Part shown: positions 1 through 6,530 of the stretch, in pieces
How the letters are laid out: every line of letters begins with the position of its first letter
Numbering within the stretch: position 1 is the stretch's first letter
DNA from: Candidatus Bipolaricaulota bacterium
Lineage (GTDB): Bacteria; Bipolaricaulota; Bipolaricaulia; Bipolaricaulales; Bipolaricaulaceae
DNA: 6,530 bases
Reading direction: 5' to 3'
Assembly (NCBI GenBank): GCA_015661965.1
Contig: DQVA01000297.1
Location: 1 to 6,530, forward strand
The notes under the pieces: model-generated
What the model was told of the DNA's origin: nothing
Seen by the model: the letters and a program-made list of their open reading frames with translations, nothing else
Database searches by the model: none
Position numbers and translations under genes: made by a program

Positions 1-1051
1 GGTACCAGGCCGGAACCCCCACCACCAGGTTCAGGGCCACCTCCCGCGGCGAGGAGGGGCGGGAGAGGAGATAGGCCACCCCCACTGCGGAGTACAGGGC
101 CGCCGCTGCCCCCGGGAGCACCAAAGCCAGCGGGGCGGGGGACAGGGTGGCGGCCGCGGCGATCATCAGGATCTGAGGGAAATAGACCACGCAGGCCAGC
201 CCAGCCATGAGGAACACGTATGACACTGCCCCCTTTCTGATCTCGCGGAACATCTCCTCGATCCCCCCCGTATACCAACGGGAGTGCTGCAGGAAGATGT
301 CCTTCAACGTAAGTGCGTACTGGATCGCAAGCCGGGCCTCCACGAAATAGCGGGCGTAAATGCCGGCCTTGGCCATCCGAATCCCCAGCTCGAAGTCGTC
401 AACCAGGCTCCCGGGCCGGAACTCCCCCACCCGCTCCAGCACTTCCCGCCGGACCCACATCCCGGAGTTCATGAACGTAGGCCGGTAGAAAAGGCCGGAG
501 AACACAAAGATGCGGGAGAAGGAGAAGAACAGGTCTTGGAACACCACGGGCACGGTGCGGTGGGCGTTATACGCCACAAAGTCGGTGAACACCGCCGGCA
601 GGTCGGGGTTCGCAAACAGTGAAAGGCAGGTCTCCATGTATTCCCTGTCCACTCGGGCATCGGCGTCCAAGAACAGCACCACCTCTTCCTTCACTTCCCT
701 GAGGGCGCGGTTGAGGGCAGCCGGCTTCCCCTTCACTTCCGGATCACGGATCACCAAAAGCTCGGGATACTGCTGGGAGAGGCGGGCCAGGATCTCGGGG
801 GTGGAGTCGGTGGACTCGTCCACCACGATCACCCTGGTCCCCGAGGGGGCAGAGGCGAACACCCGGTGGATGGTGTTTTCGATCACCGCCTCCTCGTTGC
901 GGGAGGCGATGACCACCGCCAAGGAAGGGAAGTTTTTGTTGGCCGCGGCAAGGAGGCGCCTTTTGGTGAGCTGGTTCTTGATGTGCCCGGCCAGGGCGAT
1001 GCCGGCCCCCCACACGGCCCCCACTACGGCGCTCGCCAGTGCCGGTTCCAT
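1..1051 (-). CDS. Family 2 glycosyltransferase, membrane-anchored (partial, C-terminus beyond left edge)
   Basis: I translated this frame by hand: it is open from ATG at 1051 to base 1, giving 350 residues and no stop, so the C-terminus lies outside the window. Such enzymes transfer a sugar from a nucleotide-sugar donor to a growing glycan or lipid acceptor at the cytoplasmic membrane face. A hydrophobic segment at residues 6-22 looks like an N-terminal membrane anchor. The GT-A fold follows: VVIASRNEE at 46-54, VIVVDES at 74-80 (nucleotide-binding Asp78), KGKPAALNRAL at 107-117, the metal-binding DAD at 129-131, the VDD acidic motif at 217-219 in the catalytic-base region, and QHSRW at 255-259, matching the Q..RW acceptor motif of processive GT2 enzymes. 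Hydrophobic stretches at about 277-301 and 306-330 are likely membrane helices. The start is supported by AGGAGG overlapping the leuS stop. Donor and product cannot be told; a cellulose/hyaluronan/PNAG-synthase-like or non-processive envelope enzyme are all possible. Confidence 0.95.
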   Translation of the reverse strand, partial: MEPALASAVVGAVWGAGIALAGHIKNQLTKRRLLAAANKNFPSLAVVIASRNEEAVIENTIHRVFASAPSGTRVIVVDESTDSTPEILARLSQQYPELLVIRDPEVKGKPAALNRALREVKEEVVLFLDADARVDREYMETCLSLFANPDLPAVFTDFVAYNAHRTVPVVFQDLFFSFSRIFVFSGLFYRPTFMNSGMWVRREVLERVGEFRPGSLVDDFELGIRMAKAGIYARYFVEARLAIQYALTLKDIFLQHSRWYTGGIEEMFREIRKGAVSYVFLMAGLACVVYFPQILMIAAAATLSPAPLALVLPGAAAALYSAVGVAYLLSRPSSPREVALNLVVGVPAWY

Positions 1052-1055
1052 ACCC

Positions 1056-1061
1056 CCTCCT
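1056..1061 (-). promoter_or_regulatory. Shine-Dalgarno of the glycosyltransferase gene, overlapping the leuS stop
   Basis: Read on the minus strand, AGGAGG lies four bases before the ATG at 1051 and shares bases with the leuS TAG stop (1062-1060). The G run that follows allows an alternative pairing. This fixes the glycosyltransferase start and implies that ribosomes ending leuS can reinitiate on it. Confidence 0.75.
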
Positions 1062-3945
1062 AGCCCACCACGATGGATACCAGCTTCCCCGGGACGGCGA
1101 TTACCCGCTTCACCTGTCTTCCGGCCAGCCGCGCCTGCACCACCGGGTCGGCCAGGGCCGCCTCCCGGAGCGCCTCCTTGTCCACGGCCACCGCGTTGGG
1201 GAGCTTGAGCCGGGCACGCACCTTGCCGTTTATCTGCACCGGGATCTCCACCTCGCCCGCGGCCAGGGCCCGCTCATCGTAGTCGGGCCAAGGGGTCTCC
1301 AACACCGACTTCCCCTCCCCCAGACGGCTCCACAGCTCCTCGGCCATAAACGGGGTGAATGGGGAGATGAGCAAAATCAGGTTCCGTACCACCTCCCGCA
1401 CCAGCCGGGGATCCACCACCTCCCCTTCCAGGTAGTCGGAGAACGCGCCCGTGAGCTCCATCAAGGCGGCGATGGCTGTGTTCAGACCGAGCCTGCCCTC
1501 GAACTCCTCGGTCACCTTTTTGATGGTGGCGTGGAGTTTCTTCCACAGGGCTTCCCCGGCCCGGTCCAGCTCCGCTGGGTTCGGCGGCCCCTCGATATCC
1601 CGGATGCGGGGGAGCTGCCCGGTGATCAAAGCCCATAGGCGGGACAGGAACCGCCATGCCCCCCGCACCCCCTCCGCGGACCACTCGATGTCCCGCTCCG
1701 GCGGCCCCATGAACAGCGTATAAAGCCTTTCCGTATCCGCCCCGTACTCCTCGATCAGCTCGTCCGGGGGCACCACGTTCTTCTTGGACTTGGACATGGC
1801 CAGTACTTGAACATCCAAACCCGCACCGCAGTGGGGACAGCGGTTTCCCTCCGCTACCTCCCCGGGGGGGATCCAGTGGTGCTCCTCACACCAGTAGGCG
1901 GGGTAGGTGATCATCCCCTGGGTGAACAGGCGCGCGAACGGCTCGTCGAAGGCCAGGTACCCCATGTCGTGCAAAGCCTTGGTGATGAACCGCGAGTACA
2001 AAAGGTGCAGGATGGCGTGCTCCACCCCGCCCACGTACAGATCCACCGGCAGCCACCGGTTCACCAGGTTAGGATCGAAGGCTTTCTCCTCATCTTGGGG
2101 GGAGATGTAGCGCAGATAGTACCAGGCCGAATCGACGAACGTGTCCATGGTGTCGGTATCCCGCCGGGCCGGGCCGCCGCAGCGGGGACAGGCCGTCTCC
2201 ACGAACTCCGGGACGTCTGCCAGGCCCTTCTTCCCGATGAACGGCACATCCGGGAGCAGCACCGGCAACTCCTCCTCCGGCACCGGCACCACCCCGCACC
2301 GGTCGCAGTGCACCATGGGGATGGGGGCGCCCCAGTAGCGCTGGCGGGAGATGAGCCAGTCCCTCAACCGGTAGGTGACCGCGTATTTCCCGATGCCCCG
2401 CTCCTCCAACCACTCGCAGGTCTTCCTGATTGCTTGATCGCCCGGGGTGCCGGACAGGGGACCGGAATTGATCATCTCCCCGTATTCGGCGTGGAACAGG
2501 AGCTCCCGGTAGAACTCCACCCCCCACAGGAGCTCGGCCACGGTGCGCACCCCCCCCACCGTGGGCTCAAGCTCCCTGCACCTGGCCAGGACCGCCCTCT
2601 CCTCCGCCAGGGAGCCCACGTTCGCAACCCCATCGGGGAACACGAACTGCCAGCCAGCGCCCACTACCTCGGTCCAGGAGCCGGGCTGTAGATACCCTTG
2701 CACCAGGGCGATGTAGCGTTCCCGGTCCCGCTCGGCCAATGTCACGTACAGGGCTCCGTCCTTCGCCTCGAAGTCGAACCCCGCCTCTTTCAGAGCCTCC
2801 TCCAGGCCTCCTCTGTAGCTGCCCCGCATAAGGTAGCTCTTCGCTACCCCGGACGGCGGGGCGATCACCGGGATGATCGGGATGCCGTACTTGAGGGCGA
2901 ATTGGAAGTCCCGCTCGTCGTGGGCGGGGACGGCCATGATCGCCCCGGTGCCGTAGCCCATGAGCACGTAGTCAGCGATCCAGATCGGGATTTTTTCGCC
3001 GTTGACAGGGTTTTCCGCATGGGCTCCGATGAAGACGCCGGTCTTCTCCCGCTCGGCGGAGAGGCGCTCCACTTCGGTCTGGCGAGCCGCCTGCTCCCTG
3101 TACTCCTGGACCTCCCGGCGGCGATCCGGGGAGGTGAGGGCCTCCACCAGGGGGTGTTCCGGGGCCAGCACCAGGAAGGTGGCCCCCCACAGGGTGTCGG
3201 GACGGGTGGTGAACACCTGGATGGGGTCACCGCGTTCCGATTTGAAGGTCACCAGCGCCCCTTCGGAGCGGCCGATCCAGTTCTTCTGCATCAGCTTCAC
3301 CCGTTCCGGCCAGCCCGGCAGCTTCTCCAGGTCATCCAGGAGCCGCTGGGCGTAGTCCGTGATCTTGAAGAACCACTGGGTGAGCTTCTTGCGCTCCACC
3401 GTGGCACCACAGCGCTCGCACCGGCCGCCCACCACCTGCTCGTTGGCCAGCACCGTGTCGCAGTGGGGACACCAGTTCACGTCCGACTCCGCCCGGTAGG
3501 CGAGGCCCCGTTCGTACAGCTTCAAAAACAGCCACTGGGTCCACCTGTAGTAGTCCGGCTCACAGGTGGCGATCTCCCGGTCCCAGTCGTACTCCACCCC
3601 CCAAGCCCGGAACTGGCGCTTGAACTCCTCGATGTTCCGCCAGGTCCAGTCGCGGGGGTGGATCCCCTGCTCGATGGCGGCGTTCTCCGCGGGCAGACCG
3701 AACGCGTCCCAGCCCATTGGGTTGAGCACGTTGTAGCCCCGCATGATGAGGAACCGCACGATGGCGTCGCCCAGGATGTAGTTGCGGCCGTGACCGGCGT
3801 GCAATTTCCCCGAGGGGTAGGGAAACATGTTGAGGTAGTAGAACTTGCGCTCGGTGCGCTCGATGTCGGCCTTGAAGAAGCCTTTCTCGCGCCAGAAGTC
3901 GCGCCACCGCTCCTCGATCGTCTTCGGGTTGTAGGGCTCGCTCAC
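1060..3945 (-). CDS. leuS: Leucyl-tRNA synthetase
   Basis: This class I aminoacyl-tRNA synthetase activates leucine with ATP, charges tRNA-Leu in the cytoplasm and hydrolyses mischarged tRNA. Its 961 residues exceed the roughly 860-880 usual in bacteria. Visible in order: FPYPSGKLHAGHGRNY (41-56) with the HIGH-type signature HAGH (49-52); a zinc knuckle at Cys159, 162, 176 and 179; the CP1 editing domain with TTRPDT (246-251) and GTGAIMAVPAHDERD (332-346); an extra segment at about 365-490; RLRDWLISRQRYWGAPIP (526-543); a second zinc pair set at Cys547/550 and 586/589; DTMDTFVDSAWYY (598-610); a Cys/His ribbon at 686-706; the KMSKS-type MSKSK (717-721); then the helical anticodon-binding domain with LLISPFTPFMAEELW (858-872) and a C-terminal domain. 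Translation starts at GTG 3945, four bases into the mutase gene (GTGA overlap), behind AGGGGGG. No T-box leader or own promoter is visible, so expression probably depends on the upstream operon. All key catalytic and editing motifs look intact. Confidence 0.99.
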   Translation of the reverse strand: MSEPYNPKTIEERWRDFWREKGFFKADIERTERKFYYLNMFPYPSGKLHAGHGRNYILGDAIVRFLIMRGYNVLNPMGWDAFGLPAENAAIEQGIHPRDWTWRNIEEFKRQFRAWGVEYDWDREIATCEPDYYRWTQWLFLKLYERGLAYRAESDVNWCPHCDTVLANEQVVGGRCERCGATVERKKLTQWFFKITDYAQRLLDDLEKLPGWPERVKLMQKNWIGRSEGALVTFKSERGDPIQVFTTRPDTLWGATFLVLAPEHPLVEALTSPDRRREVQEYREQAARQTEVERLSAEREKTGVFIGAHAENPVNGEKIPIWIADYVLMGYGTGAIMAVPAHDERDFQFALKYGIPIIPVIAPPSGVAKSYLMRGSYRGGLEEALKEAGFDFEAKDGALYVTLAERDRERYIALVQGYLQPGSWTEVVGAGWQFVFPDGVANVGSLAEERAVLARCRELEPTVGGVRTVAELLWGVEFYRELLFHAEYGEMINSGPLSGTPGDQAIRKTCEWLEERGIGKYAVTYRLRDWLISRQRYWGAPIPMVHCDRCGVVPVPEEELPVLLPDVPFIGKKGLADVPEFVETACPRCGGPARRDTDTMDTFVDSAWYYLRYISPQDEEKAFDPNLVNRWLPVDLYVGGVEHAILHLLYSRFITKALHDMGYLAFDEPFARLFTQGMITYPAYWCEEHHWIPPGEVAEGNRCPHCGAGLDVQVLAMSKSKKNVVPPDELIEEYGADTERLYTLFMGPPERDIEWSAEGVRGAWRFLSRLWALITGQLPRIRDIEGPPNPAELDRAGEALWKKLHATIKKVTEEFEGRLGLNTAIAALMELTGAFSDYLEGEVVDPRLVREVVRNLILLISPFTPFMAEELWSRLGEGKSVLETPWPDYDERALAAGEVEIPVQINGKVRARLKLPNAVAVDKEALREAALADPVVQARLAGRQVKRVIAVPGKLVSIVVG
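2476..2853 (-). other. Extra segment of about 100 residues at the end of the LeuRS CP1 editing domain
   Basis: This covers leuS residues 365-490. In the E. coli-type enzyme, as I recall it, the editing-domain strand ending in ...KPVI is followed after about 25 residues by the NSG motif. Here IPVI (358-361) and NSG (493-495) are about 130 residues apart. The segment looks folded rather than low-complexity: a likely helix at 380-390, a strand near 398-403, a long helix near 404-419, two Trp-rich strands around 424-437 ending in PDG, then helices near 445-459 and 468-486. It has no Cys pairs that would suggest metal binding. The reading frame and codon style are continuous with the rest of leuS. 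I do not recognise the fold, and it may be a lineage-specific but known insertion. Confidence 0.7.
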
Positions 3946-5405
3946 AGCGGCAACCCCCCTTTCACCATGCGCTCCGCTTCTTCCAGCAGCTTTTGCACCT
4001 TGGAGAGCTCGTCCATCTCGCAGTACAGGCGCAGGATGGGTTCAGTGCCCGAGGCCCGCATAAGCAGCCACCCTTCCTTGAACCGGAGCTTGAGGCCGTC
4101 CAGGGTCTCCACCTCCCGCACCGCGAAACCGGCCACTTCCTGCGGGGGGCGAGCCTTAAGCCGCTCCACCACTTCGATCCGCTCGGGGAGTTCCAGGTCC
4201 CGCCGCCGGTAGTAGTGGGGCCCCACCTCGGCGAATAGGTCCTGGACCAGCTCGGCCAGGCTCCTGCCGGTGGCGGCCACCAGCTCCAGGAGGAGAAGCC
4301 CGGACAGGATCCCATCCCGTTCTGGCAGGTGAAAACTGTAGCCATAGCCGCCCGACTCCTCGCCGGCGAAGGCCGCCTCCCCGGTCACCAACCCTCCCAC
4401 CGCCCATTTGAACCCGATCTTTATCTCCTGGCACGGGAGCCCTGCCCCTTGCGCGAGCTTGGTGATCATGTCCGTGAGGGCAACCGACTTGAGCACCTTG
4501 CCGGTGAGTCCCCGGTTGCGGATGAGGTGCCAAAGGATGAGGGCCGCGGTGCGATGGGTGTCCAGGAAGTCGCCGTTTTCGTCCATGGAGGCCGCCCGGT
4601 CCCCGTCACCATCCGTGACCAGTCCCACCACGATCTTGCGGCGAATCCTGCGCCTCAGGGCCCTGATCACTGCCCGGAGCGGGGTGAGGTTCTCCGGCAA
4701 GGGCTCTGGTTTTTTCCCTCCGAACAGGGGATCGACCCGGCTGCGGATCGCCAGATACGGCAGGCGCACCTCCCGCAGGAGGGTGGCCAGGTACCCCTGG
4801 GCGGAGCCATACATGGGATCGATCACCACGTACAAGGGCACCGCCCCGATGGCCTTCATGTCGACGAGTTTTCGCAGGGCCGCCAGGTAATCCTCCCTGA
4901 GGTCCAATGTATCCGGCGGGCGGCCGTCCAGGACGGGGGCCCGGGCGGGGAGGTGGGACTCGATAAGCTCGGTCACCTCTTGGATGGCCGAACCCCCGTA
5001 CTCCGGCTTCACCTTGACCCCGTTGTAGCTGGGGGGGTTGTGGGAGGCGGTGATCATCACCCCGCACGCCAATTTGCGGGCCGCCACCGCGTAGGAGAGG
5101 GCCGGGGTGGGCACGGGTGCGGGCGTGACCTGCACCGGCGTCCCCGCCGCGGCCAAAGCGCTGGCCAGCTCCCCGGCGAACTCCCGGGACAGGAAGCGGG
5201 TGTCGTAGCCCACCACCACCCCGGCCGCGGGCGGCCTGAGCTCCACCCCCCAGTCCCGATACAGCGACAGCTGGGCCCGCTTGGGGTCCGCCAGATAGCG
5301 GGCGATGGCCGTCCCCACCCGAGCCACGTTGGAAAACGTGAAATCGCGGGCGATCACCCCCCGCCATCCGTCGGTGCCGAACCGGATCCTATCTGTGTCT
5401 GCCAC
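3942..5405 (-). CDS. Phosphoglucomutase/phosphomannomutase family protein (alpha-D-phosphohexomutase)
   Basis: Members of this family interconvert hexose-6-phosphate and hexose-1-phosphate through a phosphoserine enzyme and a bisphosphate intermediate, in the cytoplasm, supplying precursors for nucleotide sugars and glycogen. All four domain signatures are present in 487 residues: FGTDGWRG near the N-terminus (9-16); the catalytic TASHNP (119-124, Ser121) followed by YNGVKVK (127-133); the metal-binding DGDGDR (265-270); the sugar-binding GEESGGYGY (348-356); and the phosphate-binding RASGTEP (450-456). GEESGG favours glucose/mannose phosphate over the glucosamine phosphate of GlmM-type enzymes, but substrate is not settled. 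It starts at GTG 5405, supported by the conserved N-terminus beginning a few residues later and by purine-rich GGAG and AGGGGA upstream. It overlaps the small upstream gene by 17 bases and leuS by four. Together with the downstream glycosyltransferase it suggests sugar-donor supply for glycan synthesis. Confidence 0.95.
   Translation of the reverse strand: MADTDRIRFGTDGWRGVIARDFTFSNVARVGTAIARYLADPKRAQLSLYRDWGVELRPPAAGVVVGYDTRFLSREFAGELASALAAAGTPVQVTPAPVPTPALSYAVAARKLACGVMITASHNPPSYNGVKVKPEYGGSAIQEVTELIESHLPARAPVLDGRPPDTLDLREDYLAALRKLVDMKAIGAVPLYVVIDPMYGSAQGYLATLLREVRLPYLAIRSRVDPLFGGKKPEPLPENLTPLRAVIRALRRRIRRKIVVGLVTDGDGDRAASMDENGDFLDTHRTAALILWHLIRNRGLTGKVLKSVALTDMITKLAQGAGLPCQEIKIGFKWAVGGLVTGEAAFAGEESGGYGYSFHLPERDGILSGLLLLELVAATGRSLAELVQDLFAEVGPHYYRRRDLELPERIEVVERLKARPPQEVAGFAVREVETLDGLKLRFKEGWLLMRASGTEPILRLYCEMDELSKVQKLLEEAERMVKGGLPL
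3954..3960 (-). promoter_or_regulatory. Shine-Dalgarno of leuS inside the mutase gene end
   Basis: AGGGGGG on the minus strand sits eight bases before the GTG start of leuS, within the last codons of the mutase gene. With the GTGA stop/start overlap at 3942-3945 it supports GTG as the true leuS start and coupled translation. The encoded N-terminus (YNPKTIEERW) matches what is expected for LeuRS. Confidence 0.6.
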
Positions 5406-5670
5406 GGTTCCCCTTTCTCCGCCTGCCGCTCCTTGCCGTCTCGAAATCCACCCGTTTTACCTGCGGGGGAAGCTCGATGCCGTTCTCCTTGAGCAGCTCG
5501 GCGATCAGGTCCACCGGCAACGAGGTCTCGAGCCACAGGTCCCGGGCGGACACCACCCCGTCCCGCACCGGCACCTTGGCCAGTGCCTGCTCGATCGCCC
5601 GCTTGTAGCATTCCTTCAAGCGAGCGAACTCCCTCTGTGCCTTCTCCACCGCTTCGTTCTTGTCGATCAT
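5389..5670 (-). CDS. Small hypothetical protein (93 residues), charged, unrecognised
   Basis: I do not recognise this gene. The preferred start is ATG at 5670: it forms an ATGA overlap with the stop of the upstream DUF4139 gene and is preceded by GGAG with a six-base spacer. A GTG four codons earlier (5682) is possible but has a poorer ribosome site. The N-terminal third (residues 3-30) is charged and helical, with alternating Glu/Ala/Lys/Arg that could form a short coiled coil. Residues 38-64 (VVSARDLWLETSLPVDL through LLKENGIELP) look like two helices joined by a turn, vaguely like a helix-turn-helix or winged-helix half. The tail from residue 82 is strongly basic (RSGRRRKGNRGRHR) and is encoded partly within the overlap with the mutase gene. 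There is no signal peptide or membrane segment, so it is probably cytoplasmic. Nucleic-acid binding is a guess from the tail and the possible helix-turn-helix. Confidence 0.8.
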   Translation of the reverse strand: MIDKNEAVEKAQREFARLKECYKRAIEQALAKVPVRDGVVSARDLWLETSLPVDLIAELLKENGIELPPQVKRVDFETARSGRRRKGNRGRHR

Positions 5671-6530
5671 CTGTAACTCCACTCCACCGTATAGGAAAGG
5701 TCAGCTTCCCCACCGGCCGGCACCGCCAGGAGGAACTTCACGGTGTGGGCATCCAGCACCTCGTAGGGGAGCGAAGTTCGGGTGATGGTCCAGCTGCCGG
5801 TAAGGGACTCAAGCACCTCCACCTCCACCGGCTCCTCTTTGGCCGAGCGGATCACGATCCGATAGGTTTCACGATACAGATCTTCGCCCAGCCTGACGTG
5901 GGAGATCTGAGTGCGCTCGCCGGTGAGGTCGAATGCGGCCCCGATGGTCAGCCGCACCTCCTCCCCCACCGGGGTGTGGCCGATGGCGGCGGCCCCCACG
6001 AACAGGCGCCCCTCCTCTTCGTAGGCCGCCACCTCCCCGGCGGGGAGAGGCTGGGCCGCATTGCGGAACCGGATCACCGTCTCCACCCTCCCACCCTGGA
6101 ACCGGTAGATCCGCTCATAGGGGAGGGCCGCGGAGAACAGGGGCACGAGCACCGTGCCCGGCCCCAGGTCCACCGGTTCGGGGAGGGTGTAGCGGTGGTA
6201 TTCGCCGGCCGGGGAAACCGCTGCCGGGAGCGGCGGGGCAGCGGCCAGCGCCCGCACCGCGTAAGCCTCGGCCTCCGGCGCCGGGGTATAGACCTCGCCG
6301 GCGATGAGCTCCACGGTGGCGCCGGAGAAGGAAAGGCCGGTGTCGTTGACCAGGGTGGCCGTGCCCACAAGTTCCAGGGCCCCTTCTCCCAGCGTGGCCC
6401 GGTAATGGGCGCTCCAAGCGATGCCCCGGGTCAGGTAGCGCAGCGTGAGGTTCTTTGTCCCCACTTCTTCAGCACGGTAGCGGACCTCCAGCGCCCGCCG
6501 CGGGGGGTAGGGCACCCGGAGGGCCTGGTA
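5667..6530 (-). CDS. DUF4139 domain-containing protein (partial, N-terminus beyond right edge)
   Basis: The frame is open to the last base of the window; five codons (TAC onwards) precede the first possible internal start, a GTG at 6515, so 287 C-terminal residues are visible and the true start lies outside. The pattern matches the DUF4139 family: RYLTRGIAWSAHY (31-43, the W-A-Y motif typical of the domain), a VNDTGLSF...ELIAGEV block (61-80), an Ala/Pro-rich linker (83-108), a Y..LPEPVDLGPGT..VPLF strand pair (114-132), PLPAGEVAAY (161-170), GHTPVGEEVRLTIGAAFDL (184-202) and a final beta-rich module ending in an LSYTVEW strand. The family is largely beta-sheet and often follows an N-terminal coiled-coil or DUF4140 part; its biochemical role is not established, though some members are linked to mucoidy or envelope traits. 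Whether it is exported cannot be judged without the N-terminus. Its stop overlaps the next gene as ATGA. Confidence 0.9.
   Translation of the reverse strand, partial: YQALRVPYPPRRALEVRYRAEEVGTKNLTLRYLTRGIAWSAHYRATLGEGALELVGTATLVNDTGLSFSGATVELIAGEVYTPAPEAEAYAVRALAAAPPLPAAVSPAGEYHRYTLPEPVDLGPGTVLVPLFSAALPYERIYRFQGGRVETVIRFRNAAQPLPAGEVAAYEEEGRLFVGAAAIGHTPVGEEVRLTIGAAFDLTGERTQISHVRLGEDLYRETYRIVIRSAKEEPVEVEVLESLTGSWTITRTSLPYEVLDAHTVKFLLAVPAGGEADLSYTVEWSYR
5677..5680 (-). promoter_or_regulatory. Shine-Dalgarno deciding the start of the 93-residue gene
   Basis: GGAG on the minus strand lies six bases before ATG 5670, inside the last codons of the DUF4139 gene. This spacing and the ATGA overlap favour the ATG over the in-frame GTG at 5682. 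Confidence 0.6.

Noticed and set aside
510..1208. Plus-strand open frame of 232 codons across the glycosyltransferase/leuS junction.
   Set aside because: It is Ser/Arg/Pro-rich with no motif and lies opposite two well-supported genes.
1807..2691. Open frame of 294 codons on the plus strand, opposite the middle of leuS.
   Set aside because: It is codon-aligned antisense to leuS, has no domain signature, and is explained by base composition.
3942..3965. Possible leuS leader or T-box regulatory element before the gene.
   Set aside because: There is no non-coding space: leuS starts inside the end of the mutase gene.
2698..4212. Long open frame of 504 codons on the plus strand, antisense to leuS and the end of the mutase gene.
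   Set aside because: Across leuS it lies in the register where antisense stops arise only from sense TTA, CTA and TCA codons, which are rare in this G+C-rich gene. The translation is Pro/Gly/His/Val-rich without recognisable motifs, while the minus strand encodes clear LeuRS and mutase.
4329..5492. Open frame of 387 codons on the plus strand, opposite the mutase gene.
   Set aside because: It has the same codon-aligned antisense register and low-information composition; it is a shadow of the mutase gene.
5671..5682. GTG at 5682 as start of the small gene, giving 97 residues.
   Set aside because: ATG at 5670 has the better spaced GGAG and forms the ATGA overlap with the preceding stop, so the GTG is less likely.
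1..6530. The nine bases TACCAGGCC at 3-11 recur as an inverted copy at the right end (6522-6530), suggesting terminal inverted repeats.
   Set aside because: Both copies lie inside coding sequence, the same word also occurs near 2119 inside leuS, and no transposase or target duplication is present. Chance in G+C-rich sequence is enough.

Overview
This is a compact, G+C-rich bacterial segment (roughly two thirds G+C by eye, with strongly G/C third codon positions). Everything recognisable is coded on the minus strand as one unbroken gene run, read from high to low coordinates. Five genes cover essentially the whole window, with no non-coding gap longer than about ten bases. No RNA gene, mobile element, CRISPR array, terminator or stand-alone promoter is visible. 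The organism cannot be named from the sequence. The base composition, frequent GTG starts and a Zn-rich bacterial-type leucyl-tRNA synthetase fit a high-G+C, perhaps uncultivated or thermophilic lineage, but that is weak inference.

Layout in order of transcription: (1) 6530-5667, the C-terminal part of a DUF4139-family protein that enters from beyond the right edge; (2) 5670-5389, a small unrecognised protein of 93 residues; (3) 5405-3942, a phosphoglucomutase/phosphomannomutase-family enzyme; (4) 3945-1060, leucyl-tRNA synthetase (leuS); (5) 1051-1, a membrane-anchored family 2 glycosyltransferase that runs off the left edge and has no stop in the window.

The genes are packed for translational coupling. 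There is an ATGA overlap between 1 and 2, a 17-base overlap between 2 and 3, a GTGA overlap between 3 and 4, and a Shine-Dalgarno sequence overlapping the leuS stop just before gene 5. One transcript starting outside the window probably carries them all. The hexose-phosphate mutase and the glycosyltransferase could act together, with sugar-1-phosphate feeding nucleotide-sugar donors for an envelope or exported polysaccharide. LeuS is a housekeeping passenger or growth-linked partner.

The most notable feature is in LeuRS. It is about 100 residues longer than the usual bacterial enzyme because of an extra segment at the end of the CP1 editing domain. It also has a small Cys/His zinc-ribbon-like motif directly before the KMSKS loop, where many bacterial LeuRS carry a larger leucine-specific domain. 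I saw no clear sign of a wholly new multi-gene system.
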